A program made the position numbers and the translations under genes. This document shows, one piece after another, positions 40,959-48,723 of a stretch of DNA of 55,636 nucleotides. Within the stretch, counting starts at the first letter, position 1; each line of letters starts with the position of its first letter. Source of the DNA: Candidatus Rifleibacteriota bacterium (GTDB lineage Bacteria; Riflebacteria; Ozemobacteria; Ozemobacterales; Ozemobacteraceae). Under the pieces are notes generated by a model. The model ran no database searches, had not been told where the DNA came from, and saw nothing but the letters and a program-made list of their open reading frames with translations. The DNA is taken from positions 387 to 56,022 of the forward strand of contig JAKJFO010000005.1 in assembly GCA_022704885.1 (NCBI GenBank), given 5' to 3'.

Positions 40959-42961
40959 AAAATGAATTTATACCAGCAAATCGCGCAAATGCAGAGAGAA
41001 GAGGCTTTTCGATGGTCATCGGCCTTGCCGCTGGCACCATTCTTCTACTCGCGGTTATCAGCTACGTATACTATTCATCGAGTGAAATGCGCATAGTCAA
41101 AAGCATGCTTAACCGCAAAAAAGCGGATTTCGCCGCCTATTCTGCCCTCAACGTCGCGAGTGCGCGCCTCATGGAAAACCGCTGGTATCAGCCAGAAAAC
41201 AATCCCAATGTCGCAGAAAAATTCAAAAGCTCACACAGCGAAAAACTCGTCGATTATTTCAAAGACGACAAATCGCTTACAGCGGATCTGTTCATCGACG
41301 AGATACCCCACCCCAAAGCTCAAAAATCAGGCAACGAGAATACCGATGGCTCGATCTGGGTGAAGATATCTCAGACAAAGAGGCAGTATCGCGCCCTGCT
41401 GGACCACATAAGAGTTCTGGCACTCGGCACTTCCGGTGACGAAAAAGCCCTTTATTTTGGCAAATTTATTATGGTTCCTGAGCCATATCTTGCCGACAAC
41501 CTGACAACCGGACACCTGATCGACGACCCGCTGATGATCGATGCCGACGAAAAAATCCCCATCTACCCTGACGCGGTCTGGGATAACGCTGGTGAAGAGG
41601 GAACTACCGAAAAGAGCAAAAAATTTGTAATCAGCGTGTCCATAAGTGCTGGCCAGAAGGTCAAAATGGGTCAGGTGATCATGGTTCTTGGCTACTACAT
41701 GTCTACTGGCGAAAAGTCGACCCGCGAAGAACAGGTAGTGTCTCCCTATTCAGGAAAAATCGCTTCGGTCGAGGTTTCGAGTGGCGGCGATGCGATCGTC
41801 GGCAAACCTGTGGCCTGGCTCGAAAAAGAGCCTGGCGACCTCTATTCACCCAAGACTCTGCGCAAAATGGTGCAGATAACCAAGATACCGTTGTCGGTGT
41901 TCAAGGATCTCAAGCTTGAAAACCGCGATGATCGCTTCAAGGTATACAATTATGTTGCGAAAACCACTCTCGAAACCGTTATCAATCGCATGCCGATGAA
42001 AACCATAAGCGACGGAACGACCGAAAGTTTCAAGAGTGTCAAAAACGAGACCAGCCTGACCGGACAACAGGCGATCGGACTGTTCAATTCTGCTGGCACG
42101 CCACAATGGGGAGTCGATGATATCGAAAAGATGTTCGCAGCGCTTAACGCAAAAAGCAACCAGAATCAGGAACCAGATGTAGACGTAAACAGTGATTACG
42201 ACAAAATTTACGCGAACGCCGGCAAAGCTTACATCAGCAATCTCTGGGTCAGCTTCACGCCACCCGCACGGCTGGCCTCTTCCACCAAAAAAGATTTTTC
42301 GAGTATGTCCAGTTACAAGCTTGGAGTCCAGCCCAGCAAAGTCAGCGACGAAATGCTGTCGCTGCTCAAACTTGTTTCAAGCATGCATGGAGTCGATTAT
42401 CTCTCACAGATCAGCACCAGACCGCAGGAAAACCCCAACCTCTACAACATTGCTTCGACTACCAACAACAAAACCGGCAAAGGCTACTGGGAAGAAATGA
42501 AGCACAAAGAGAATCTCGGGGCTCAGTCTGATAACGTTAAGGACTACATCAAAAGCATGTCGCAGCTGCGCGATGGCGCAAAAAAGATCAGGGTTAAGCT
42601 TGACCAGGGCACACCCTGGGAAGACGCTCCTTTCAAGCAGATGGTAGCCGATGGCACAGCCAACCCTGATGATTACTTCTGGTGGGAAGAAAAGCAGGGC
42701 TGGTATAAAAAGATACCCAAAGACAACGTTCAGATTATGCCGGTCGATGTTCCCTACGGTTACACCAACGACAGCGACCCGCAGGATCCCTTCAAAATGG
42801 ATACCGGCCAGCTGCTCAGCTATTTCCGCAAGCATTATACCTTTGGCACGACGTTGCCGCCGCCCGAAGATATCTGGGCCGAAAATACGGTCACCGACAC
42901 GCCACAGAAACCCGGCCCGCCCGACTCGACCGGAGCAAAATACAGCGGGCTCTCGAGCTGA
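40955..42961 (+). CDS. GspK/PilX-like large pseudopilin with barrel-sandwich (biotinyl-like) insert, cluster B
   Basis: This 668-residue protein has a prepilin-like N-terminus (NAERRG, then FSMVIGLAAGTILLLAVIS) without Glu at +5. A segment around residues 225-290 has the two-half pattern of biotinyl/lipoyl hairpins: ISAGQKVKMGQVIMVLG, a loop, then VVSPYSGKIASVEVSSGG. The C-terminal third is homologous to the cluster A protein at 26056-27816 (GTPWEDAPF, DYFWW, GWYKK, RKHY), and the two share the tail DTPQxPGPPDSTGAxYSGxSS. It is the last gene of cluster B and converges on the secreted-protein gene at 42987. Confidence 0.83.
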   Translation: MKNEFIPANRANAERRGFSMVIGLAAGTILLLAVISYVYYSSSEMRIVKSMLNRKKADFAAYSALNVASARLMENRWYQPENNPNVAEKFKSSHSEKLVDYFKDDKSLTADLFIDEIPHPKAQKSGNENTDGSIWVKISQTKRQYRALLDHIRVLALGTSGDEKALYFGKFIMVPEPYLADNLTTGHLIDDPLMIDADEKIPIYPDAVWDNAGEEGTTEKSKKFVISVSISAGQKVKMGQVIMVLGYYMSTGEKSTREEQVVSPYSGKIASVEVSSGGDAIVGKPVAWLEKEPGDLYSPKTLRKMVQITKIPLSVFKDLKLENRDDRFKVYNYVAKTTLETVINRMPMKTISDGTTESFKSVKNETSLTGQQAIGLFNSAGTPQWGVDDIEKMFAALNAKSNQNQEPDVDVNSDYDKIYANAGKAYISNLWVSFTPPARLASSTKKDFSSMSSYKLGVQPSKVSDEMLSLLKLVSSMHGVDYLSQISTRPQENPNLYNIASTTNNKTGKGYWEEMKHKENLGAQSDNVKDYIKSMSQLRDGAKKIRVKLDQGTPWEDAPFKQMVADGTANPDDYFWWEEKQGWYKKIPKDNVQIMPVDVPYGYTNDSDPQDPFKMDTGQLLSYFRKHYTFGTTLPPPEDIWAENTVTDTPQKPGPPDSTGAKYSGLSS

Positions 42962-42986
42962 ACTGACGCAGGTCACGAGCGATCAG

Positions 42987-43721
42987 TCAGAATACTGCGC
43001 CGGTCGCCTTTACATAGCTACGCGGTTCGGCGCCGCCGCTGGTGGTCAGAACTATTTTCTGCCCCCTTTTTACGTCGACCTTGTAGGAAATACCAGGCGT
43101 CGGCGAATAGTCGCCGGTCGATTCTTCAAACATGCTCGACGAGTCAACTGCACCTTTGAATTTAACCGGAGCGTATGAGGAGCCATCAACTCGCCGCCAC
43201 GACAGCAGCGGCTGCCCGTCGAATCTGATTTCATTGCCATCTTCATCGTATAACCGCACGACAATATCGGCAGGACTGTAAGTGTAAAGATACACTTCGA
43301 GCGAAACCTCGCCGTCGGCCAGAGCAACCAGTTCCTTGCTTCCCTTTCCGCTCAATGTCTGAGTCTGCGAGGTTCCCTGTGTCTGCAGAACTTGTTCAAC
43401 CGTGGCGTTGGGTCTCGGGTTCAAGGGTTCAACCGCCTGTGGTCGCGTAAAAATATGAGGCTTGCGCTGCGACAACTCCTCAGTCGGCTCGCTTACCGGT
43501 GCGACAGTCGTGCCAGGAACGGCGACTGGCGTTGTCTGTTCTGATGAAGGCTGCGGCGTGCCGGTGCCAGGCGCATTCAGCTGTTCGACAGTGAAAGAAG
43601 TAACCTCAGAGGCGATGCCTATTTCGATCTGAGCTGCTTCCAGTATTGGTGACAGCATCAACGATGCATGCAGAACGAGTAATAAACTAAGGGATGATGT
43701 TAAAGCTGATTTCTTTTCCAT
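42987..43721 (-). CDS. Secreted protein with Pro/Thr-rich linker and a beta domain (cluster C)
   Basis: This protein has about 244 residues from an ATG at 43721. The signal peptide (MEKKSALTSSLSLLLVLHAS) ends near LEAAQIE. A Pro/Thr/Ser-rich linker (TGTPQPSSEQTTPVAVPGTT) leads to the C-terminal beta domain. That domain has LLSWRRVDGSSYAPVKFKGA, EESTGDYSPTPG, KVDVKRGQKIVLTTSGG, similar to the central part of the 290-aa protein at 38535-39407. The start overlaps the end of the pseudopilin gene at 43687-44085, so the two are coupled. A longer frame from 43772 was rejected because it lies wholly inside that gene. Confidence 0.72.
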   Translation of the reverse strand: MEKKSALTSSLSLLLVLHASLMLSPILEAAQIEIGIASEVTSFTVEQLNAPGTGTPQPSSEQTTPVAVPGTTVAPVSEPTEELSQRKPHIFTRPQAVEPLNPRPNATVEQVLQTQGTSQTQTLSGKGSKELVALADGEVSLEVYLYTYSPADIVVRLYDEDGNEIRFDGQPLLSWRRVDGSSYAPVKFKGAVDSSSMFEESTGDYSPTPGISYKVDVKRGQKIVLTTSGGAEPRSYVKATGAVF

Positions 43722-44085
43722 TGGCAGCTTTTGAAAAATCATAGGTCTTTGTCTTCTCCTTCCTTGTGACATAAACCTTCAGACGATCCTGGCTGAGCTC
43801 ATAAACTACGGTTTCTCTGATTGGCAGGCATTCTCTGTCGGTTGAAACTGTATCAATTTCCCATCTGCCCGGTGCTGAAGAAGTTATAGACAGCGAACTG
43901 CGAATGTCTCGCCTGAGCTCGCCAACAAGGCTGGCACTCAAAGCATGAAACGACTGTTCGTCTTCGATGGTGCCGCTTTGCATGCGGGCCTGCATGAGAA
44001 CGTAATACCACAGGGCGATTGCGCCACAGAGCAAGGCCGCGACAGTTATCAGTTCAACCGTGGTGAATGCTTTTCTAGCGGACAA
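43687..44085 (-). CDS. Small pseudopilin, PilW-like (cluster C)
   Basis: This 132-residue protein starts with TTG at 44085 after AGGGGGTGACC. The leader MSARKA has Ala at -1, then FTTVE with Glu at +5 and the helix LITVAALLCGAIALWYYVL. The head has FHALSASLVGELRRDIRSSL, a helix-strand pattern also found in the 46545-47093 protein (LLADLRRDVRSA). It overlaps the PilX-like gene by 11 bp. Confidence 0.85.
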   Translation of the reverse strand: MSARKAFTTVELITVAALLCGAIALWYYVLMQARMQSGTIEDEQSFHALSASLVGELRRDIRSSLSITSSAPGRWEIDTVSTDRECLPIRETVVYELSQDRLKVYVTRKEKTKTYDFSKAANGKEISFNIIP

Positions 44086-46063
44086 AGGTCACCCCCTGCG
44101 GCTTCATGAACAGCCGAAATGCCCGGTTGTAAATCTCGGCATCAGTTACATCAAGATTCTGGTTGAAGCTGAGCGAACGCTTCTGCAAGTTTGCCAGACG
44201 ATTCATGGCCAGGTCGCGAGCAGCAATCATGCCGCTGATATCAGCTGCAGATTCGATAAAAACTGAGTTTTTGAGGGCTATCAAGGCGACAGCCAATGGT
44301 TGCGAAGTCGACACCCGCACACTGCCGCCAAAACTGACGATCGTGACAGGTTCGAGGTCTGGCGCGCGTATGGCATCGTTAATCGTTACGTTACCATCGA
44401 CAAGAATCATGCCGCCACAACCAGAAGCGGCAAGCAGCGGCTGGTCGACAATCAGGTCGCCTTTGATGTAATAGACGTCTTTTATGATAAACTCTTTCTT
44501 TTCGGTCTGAATGGCCTTGTAAAACTCTGAAGTCGAATCGAATTTGTAGCCAGCCCTTGCCTTTAGATACTCGAGATCTTCGAACCCAGACAGATTGCCG
44601 GCGAACAACTGCCGCTCGTCGCTGCCGGTGATGCTGTAGAAGCTGCCATGGTTCATTTTGAAAAACGAGACCGGTCGGTTGTCAACCGAAACCCTCGTGG
44701 ACTCAGCCGGCAAATCAATGGCTGCCGGCAGATTATCCGGGTTCAGAGCAATCTGCCAGGAAATTCTGGGATCGTAAAAGGCCAGAACTCTGAGATTGGC
44801 AGCGTTGCAGCTCTCTTCGACGATGCTGGTCATACGCTCACGATAGCGCCTGAAATCGCCGCCAAAGTTATCTCTTACCCGGCGCGCCGAAGCGGCAGTC
44901 ATACCGGGCCAGATATCCGTTAAAAATTGTGTTTCGCCAATATTGGGCAGAGGGGCATACAGGCCGGTCCGCTCATTTTTAAGCCCCTGCAGCAAAACCC
45001 AGCGATTGATAACCTTGCCGAGAACGACAGCAGGAGTGGGTCGATTGGCGCTTCCGGAAATTCTGATCCGGGCCGACAGCAGGTCATCAGAAGGGCTTTC
45101 CTGCATAACCTGCCGGTAAAAAGGTTCTCTGAGTTCTTTGAAAAGATATTCCGGCTGCGAATAATAAGAAATATCAGTGCGGGTCGACAGAGCGTCGGTG
45201 TCGGGAATGCCGAATACCCTCAAATCGTTGCTGACCATGGCAGAAGCATACTCATCATCACCGCCACCGGGCCCGGCACCCAGCGTCCAGGGAGCTTCCG
45301 AACCCAAAAACACCCAGCCCTGGCGATCAAAAAACGAGACGCTTTCTTCTAATGGCAGAGAGGCGGGGTTGCACTCTGCGCCTGAATACACCATGAGCGG
45401 CGAGTCGTTTACCTGATTTTTGCCAAGGATCGAATCAGCAAGTGTATCGACATTGGCACTGCCCTGTTCGCGAAGAAACAGCACAAATTTACCAAGTACC
45501 GGCGGCAGAATGTTAACCAGCTTCGCCTCACGATAACGATAAACTCTGGCAAATGCGCCATTAACGCTGGCTTCGGCATGCAGAAGCACCATGACCTTCG
45601 CTTCACGTTCGTCGGGAATCGGCCCGGGCGCGCCTGAAGAAGCGAAGAGACTTTCGAGTTTCCGCAATTCAAGCTCTACTTTTAAGCTCGAATAGCTTTC
45701 AAAATCTTTCTGCAGATATTTAAAAAGGTCAGAGTCGATTGGAATCTTCTTAGTATCGAGATTGAGCAGGCCGTCTGGCCCCAGCAGCCTTTTCATTATC
45801 GGCTTGAGCTCAGGCGGCGCCTTATCGACCCTAGGAAATGATTCCGGGCGACCGTCATTGATAAAATCAACTGCCTTCATCAGAAGCGTATCAACCGATT
45901 CAAGCCCGCCTGTCGCCAGATGGTATGCTTTTTCGTAATCGGCGCCATGCGAAGCCTGCGTCAGCTGATGCTGCGAAAAAAAGTGCCGGGTTCCGGCCAG
46001 CAGCAGCAGAATGCATATCAGCAGCAGAACGACCGGCAGAATCATCCCAGTTCTCGCTTTCAT
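44075..46063 (-). CDS. PilX/GspK-like large pseudopilin with a beta-rich C-terminal domain (cluster C)
   Basis: This 662-residue protein has a prepilin-like N-terminus (MKARTG, then MILPVVLLLICILLLLAGT; no Glu at +5) followed by ATGGLESVDTLL, the PilX pattern. The C-terminal ~160 residues hold strand repeats (YYIKGDLIVDQPLL, GMILVDGNVTINDAI, IVSFGGSVRVSTSQPLAVAL). They resemble the C-terminus of the 741-aa protein of cluster A (GDL, then G-GMI, then V-L/V-I repeats). It overlaps both neighbours (ATGA at 46060-46063). Confidence 0.83.
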   Translation of the reverse strand: MKARTGMILPVVLLLICILLLLAGTRHFFSQHQLTQASHGADYEKAYHLATGGLESVDTLLMKAVDFINDGRPESFPRVDKAPPELKPIMKRLLGPDGLLNLDTKKIPIDSDLFKYLQKDFESYSSLKVELELRKLESLFASSGAPGPIPDEREAKVMVLLHAEASVNGAFARVYRYREAKLVNILPPVLGKFVLFLREQGSANVDTLADSILGKNQVNDSPLMVYSGAECNPASLPLEESVSFFDRQGWVFLGSEAPWTLGAGPGGGDDEYASAMVSNDLRVFGIPDTDALSTRTDISYYSQPEYLFKELREPFYRQVMQESPSDDLLSARIRISGSANRPTPAVVLGKVINRWVLLQGLKNERTGLYAPLPNIGETQFLTDIWPGMTAASARRVRDNFGGDFRRYRERMTSIVEESCNAANLRVLAFYDPRISWQIALNPDNLPAAIDLPAESTRVSVDNRPVSFFKMNHGSFYSITGSDERQLFAGNLSGFEDLEYLKARAGYKFDSTSEFYKAIQTEKKEFIIKDVYYIKGDLIVDQPLLAASGCGGMILVDGNVTINDAIRAPDLEPVTIVSFGGSVRVSTSQPLAVALIALKNSVFIESAADISGMIAARDLAMNRLANLQKRSLSFNQNLDVTDAEIYNRAFRLFMKPQGVTFVR

Positions 46064-46524
46064 TCTTTCCCTCGCAAAAGATTTCTGACTACATAATTGA
46101 CCTGAGTCTCAGAATTGCGATTATGCCATTCAATCTGAACCTCGACGATGTAAAGCCCTTCGTTTCCGGCTGAAGTTGCCGGAATGATTTCGACCCTGCG
46201 CGTAAACTCTGGCGGTGCTGGCATCACTCCGAGATTTTCGAGGCTGAACGAAGCGACCAGCTGTGAATCCTGGATCAACGGCTGCGAACGCAGACTTTGT
46301 CGCGGCAATTCGCGCAGGCCGGCAATCATTGAACTGGCGAGACCGGCGGCTACCAGCGTGTCGGCAGCTTTAAACATCGTCTGCCTGGTAGAAGTAAAAA
46401 CCAGATACAATGGCGCGATGACCAGCTGTAAGACAAACAGAGCAATAAGCAGTTCAACCAGAGTAAACCCCGATTTGCCTGGTCTATGGCCAAAAACACC
46501 GTTTTTTTTGCGAACTGTTTTCAA
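46060..46524 (-). CDS. PilV/GspI-like pseudopilin (cluster C)
   Basis: This 154-residue protein starts with TTG at 46524 because the frame has no upstream ATG or GTG. The leader ends at Gly19, followed by the canonical FTLVE with Glu at +5 and the helix LLIALFVLQLVIAPLYLVF. The head ends in YVVRNLL. It lies 20 nt after the PilW-like gene and overlaps the PilX-like gene by 4 bp. Confidence 0.88.
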   Translation of the reverse strand: MKTVRKKNGVFGHRPGKSGFTLVELLIALFVLQLVIAPLYLVFTSTRQTMFKAADTLVAAGLASSMIAGLRELPRQSLRSQPLIQDSQLVASFSLENLGVMPAPPEFTRRVEIIPATSAGNEGLYIVEVQIEWHNRNSETQVNYVVRNLLRGKE

Positions 46525-46544
46525 TTACTGCCTGTCTGAAATAA

Positions 46545-47093
46545 TTATCTCGTAGAACTGGCTGAATCTATCGCCATCAGTTTTTCTGCGACCTGCAGAA
46601 GCACATTTCCTGAGGACTCAAGGGCATCGATCTGAACGAATACGCCGGCATCGGTGCGGCGTTTATGCAATGTCGTGATCGACCAGTGATCATCTGCTTC
46701 AATCAAAGTTCTGAAAGTGAACCGCTTCGACCTTGAGGCTTCTTCTCGCGTCACGCCCTCACCGCTGAACCGGTATAGTACTTCAACCTGCTCAGGAACT
46801 CCTTCCTGTGAAAGTTGTGTCACCAGCAATCTTATGCCCTCCGAAGAAAATGCAGCTTCTGTTGCCGAACGCACGTCACGGCGAAGATCTGCCAGAAGCC
46901 GGTTCGTCACGTCCTGCAGGTTCTGAGTCTTGGCAAGTCTTCTCGAGGTAAGGCCTGACAGGGCAAACAGGTATATGGCAACCGTCAGCACGACCGCGCA
47001 AAGTGCAACCACGACGACAAGTTCTACCAGAGTGTAGCCGGCACCGTGCGCTTCTACGAGACAAGAAGGGAATCGTCTGTCTTGATGAGACAT
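46545..47093 (-). CDS. PilW/GspJ-like pseudopilin, first gene of cluster C
   Basis: This protein has about 182 residues from the ATG at 47093. The leader ends at Gly19, then YTLVE with Glu at +5 and the helix LVVVVALCAVVLTVAIYLF. The head has LLADLRRDVRSATEAAF. The open frame continues upstream to 47396, but that part covers a terminator and promoter, so the later start is preferred; an ATG at 47114 is also possible. It leads the cluster C operon. Confidence 0.83.
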   Translation of the reverse strand: MSHQDRRFPSCLVEAHGAGYTLVELVVVVALCAVVLTVAIYLFALSGLTSRRLAKTQNLQDVTNRLLADLRRDVRSATEAAFSSEGIRLLVTQLSQEGVPEQVEVLYRFSGEGVTREEASRSKRFTFRTLIEADDHWSITTLHKRRTDAGVFVQIDALESSGNVLLQVAEKLMAIDSASSTR

Positions 47094-47149
47094 TGCGACT
47101 GGCTCTCCGATCATTAAACCCTGTTCAAGTGTAACCTGTATCCAGCCGT

Positions 47150-47178
47150 TTATCAACCTTACCATAGCGTTACTGCAA
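47150..47178 (-). promoter_or_regulatory. Possible promoter of cluster C
   Basis: The minus strand has TTGCAG (47178-47173), 17 nt, TGATAA (47155-47150), some 57 nt before the ATG at 47093. The -35 equals that of the cluster B promoter. Confidence 0.5.
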
Positions 47179-47244
47179 TCGGAAAGAAGCCATGCCTGGA
47201 TACTGCTGCTTTCCGACGCCTGAATGAATTTCTCAAAGAACCGG

Positions 47245-47274
47245 TAAAAAAAAGACCGGGAGATTATCCCGGGC
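47245..47274 (-). terminator. Intrinsic terminator downstream of the 47439-47906 gene
   Basis: On the minus strand CCGGGA (47272-47267), a 5-nt loop and TCCCGG (47261-47256) are followed by TCTTTTTTTT. The distance from the gene's stop (about 165 nt) is long but no other terminator is seen. Confidence 0.75.
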
Positions 47275-47438
47275 TGAAAAATAAGGAGGCAAACAAATCC
47301 ATTACCCTCTTCGGGCAGAATTGATGCTTTGTTTAGCACTATTTTTGCGACAAAAACAGCCTTCGGCAGACAACGACAAACGTCAGAAATCAGCAAAAGT
47401 CCTCTGTACGTACAGAAAGACAGAAAAATATTTTTGGG

Positions 47439-47906
47439 TCAGGCGGCCAGATAGTAGCGGATGAAGTTCAACATGAATGCAAAGAGAAAGCCGTAACAAA
47501 AATTATCGAGACGAATCGGCTCTTCGCCGTTTTTATCGCGTATCCGGCCGATCAGGCTCATCATCATGCCAACAACAGTCGGTGCCAGAAAGAGCATTAC
47601 CAGCCGGGCATTGTGCTGTCTGACGAACGGGTGCGGAAAAATTTCGATGCTCAGAACACCAGAAAGCATACCGAGGCCGCCATAAATGATCACAGAGGTA
47701 ACCCAGCTGAAGGGTTCTGGTTCTTCAGGTTCAGGTTCGCCAGCGGCCTGGGCCCGGGCTACCCTGCCTTCGTGCCGCTTTTTTCGAGCCTTTTTTAACG
47801 AATGGCCGCCAAGTTCAACGGCCCCTTCAAAAAAGAAGCTGATGAAAACCTGCAGCAGAAACTCACCAAAGAACTCTATCAGAATGAACAGAATTTCCAA
47901 GCACAT
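47439..47906 (-). CDS. Hypothetical membrane protein
   Basis: This protein has about 155 residues from the ATG at 47906 (GGAGG just before it). It has an N-terminal hydrophobic stretch (LEILFILIEFFGEFLLQVFISFFF), a charged linker with KKARKKRHEGRV and a Glu/Pro run, then three further hydrophobic helices (SVIIYGGLGMLSGVLSI, LVMLFLAPTVVGMMMSLI, YGFLFAFMLNFIRYYL). The longer frame from 48080 overlaps the divergent Uma2 gene and is rejected. No family was recognised. Confidence 0.65.
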   Translation of the reverse strand: MCLEILFILIEFFGEFLLQVFISFFFEGAVELGGHSLKKARKKRHEGRVARAQAAGEPEPEEPEPFSWVTSVIIYGGLGMLSGVLSIEIFPHPFVRQHNARLVMLFLAPTVVGMMMSLIGRIRDKNGEEPIRLDNFCYGFLFAFMLNFIRYYLAA

Positions 47907-48039
47907 CCCTCCGACAGCCTTATGATAGCACGAACAATGCCGTGAATAAACGAATAAGAGACGTGTCTGGCGGTCTTGCATCACATCTGATTTGAGCTTA
48001 TAATTTGCGGCAGCAGTGCTTGACCCCAAGGAGAATGCC

Positions 48040-48723
48040 ATGACGCTTCCAGCAAGAAAATTCGAGGAAGAAAAGTTCACCTATGCCGATTACCTTACCT
48101 GGCCAGACGAGCAGCGGTGCGAAATCATCGACGGGGTGGTATACGACATGTCGCCAGCCCCAAGCACCGCCCACCAGGAGCTTCTTCTGGATCTGGCTTA
48201 CAGCATTAAATCATTTATCGGTGATAAGCCATGTAAAATTTTTGTAGCTCCCTTTGACGTAAGACTGGCGGAAGCGGGCGAGACCGCCAGGAGCTGTTCG
48301 AACGTTGTACAGCCTGACATATCGGTAATATGTGACCTTGACAAAATCGACGAAAAGGGCTGCGTCGGCGCACCCGACTGGGTCATCGAAATATTGTCGC
48401 CATCGACTTCATCGAAAGACCAGGTCAAGAAGCGCTATCTCTATGAAAAACATGGAGTCAAAGAATTCTGGCTGATTCACCCGATCGAGCGCACTGCCAC
48501 ACTGTATTACCGCAAAGGCAACAGCTTTGCGCTACAGGGCATCTATGATGAAGACGCAACTCTCAAATCACAGCATTTCAAGGGATTTTCGGTGAATTTC
48601 AGCAAGATCCTGCCGGTTATACGGGCTGTCAAAGAAAAGCCGATGCCGTATTCCGCAGGCGTTGAGGCGAAGACTAAGACGAAAAAACCAGCAACACGCA
48701 AAAAGGCAAAAAAAAATGAATAA
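48040..48723 (+). CDS. Uma2 (DUF820) family PD-(D/E)XK nuclease-fold protein
   Basis: This 227-residue protein has Uma2 family motifs: YLTWPDEQRCEIIDGVVYDM, QPDISVICDLDK, GAPDWVIEILSPSTSSKD, then YEKHGVKEFWLIHP. The Asp-x-Glu residues of the PD-(D/E)XK site (PD in QPDIS, Glu in VIEIL) and a following Lys are present. The last 20 residues are a basic tail (KTKTKKPATRKK). Uma2 proteins are widespread and of uncertain role. The ATG at 48040 has AAGGAG 6 nt before it. Its end overlaps the start of proC by 8 bp, which couples it to the proline genes. Confidence 0.85.
   Translation: MTLPARKFEEEKFTYADYLTWPDEQRCEIIDGVVYDMSPAPSTAHQELLLDLAYSIKSFIGDKPCKIFVAPFDVRLAEAGETARSCSNVVQPDISVICDLDKIDEKGCVGAPDWVIEILSPSTSSKDQVKKRYLYEKHGVKEFWLIHPIERTATLYYRKGNSFALQGIYDEDATLKSQHFKGFSVNFSKILPVIRAVKEKPMPYSAGVEAKTKTKKPATRKKAKKNE

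Noticed and set aside
47094..47396. N-terminal 101-residue extension of the cluster C PilW-like pseudopilin
   Set aside because: The prepilin leader would be 120 residues long, and the stretch contains a terminator and a promoter-like pair; a start at 47093 gives a normal leader.
47907..48080. 58-residue N-terminal extension of the small membrane protein
   Set aside because: It overlaps the start and RBS of the divergent Uma2 gene; the ATG at 47906 with GGAGG fits better.
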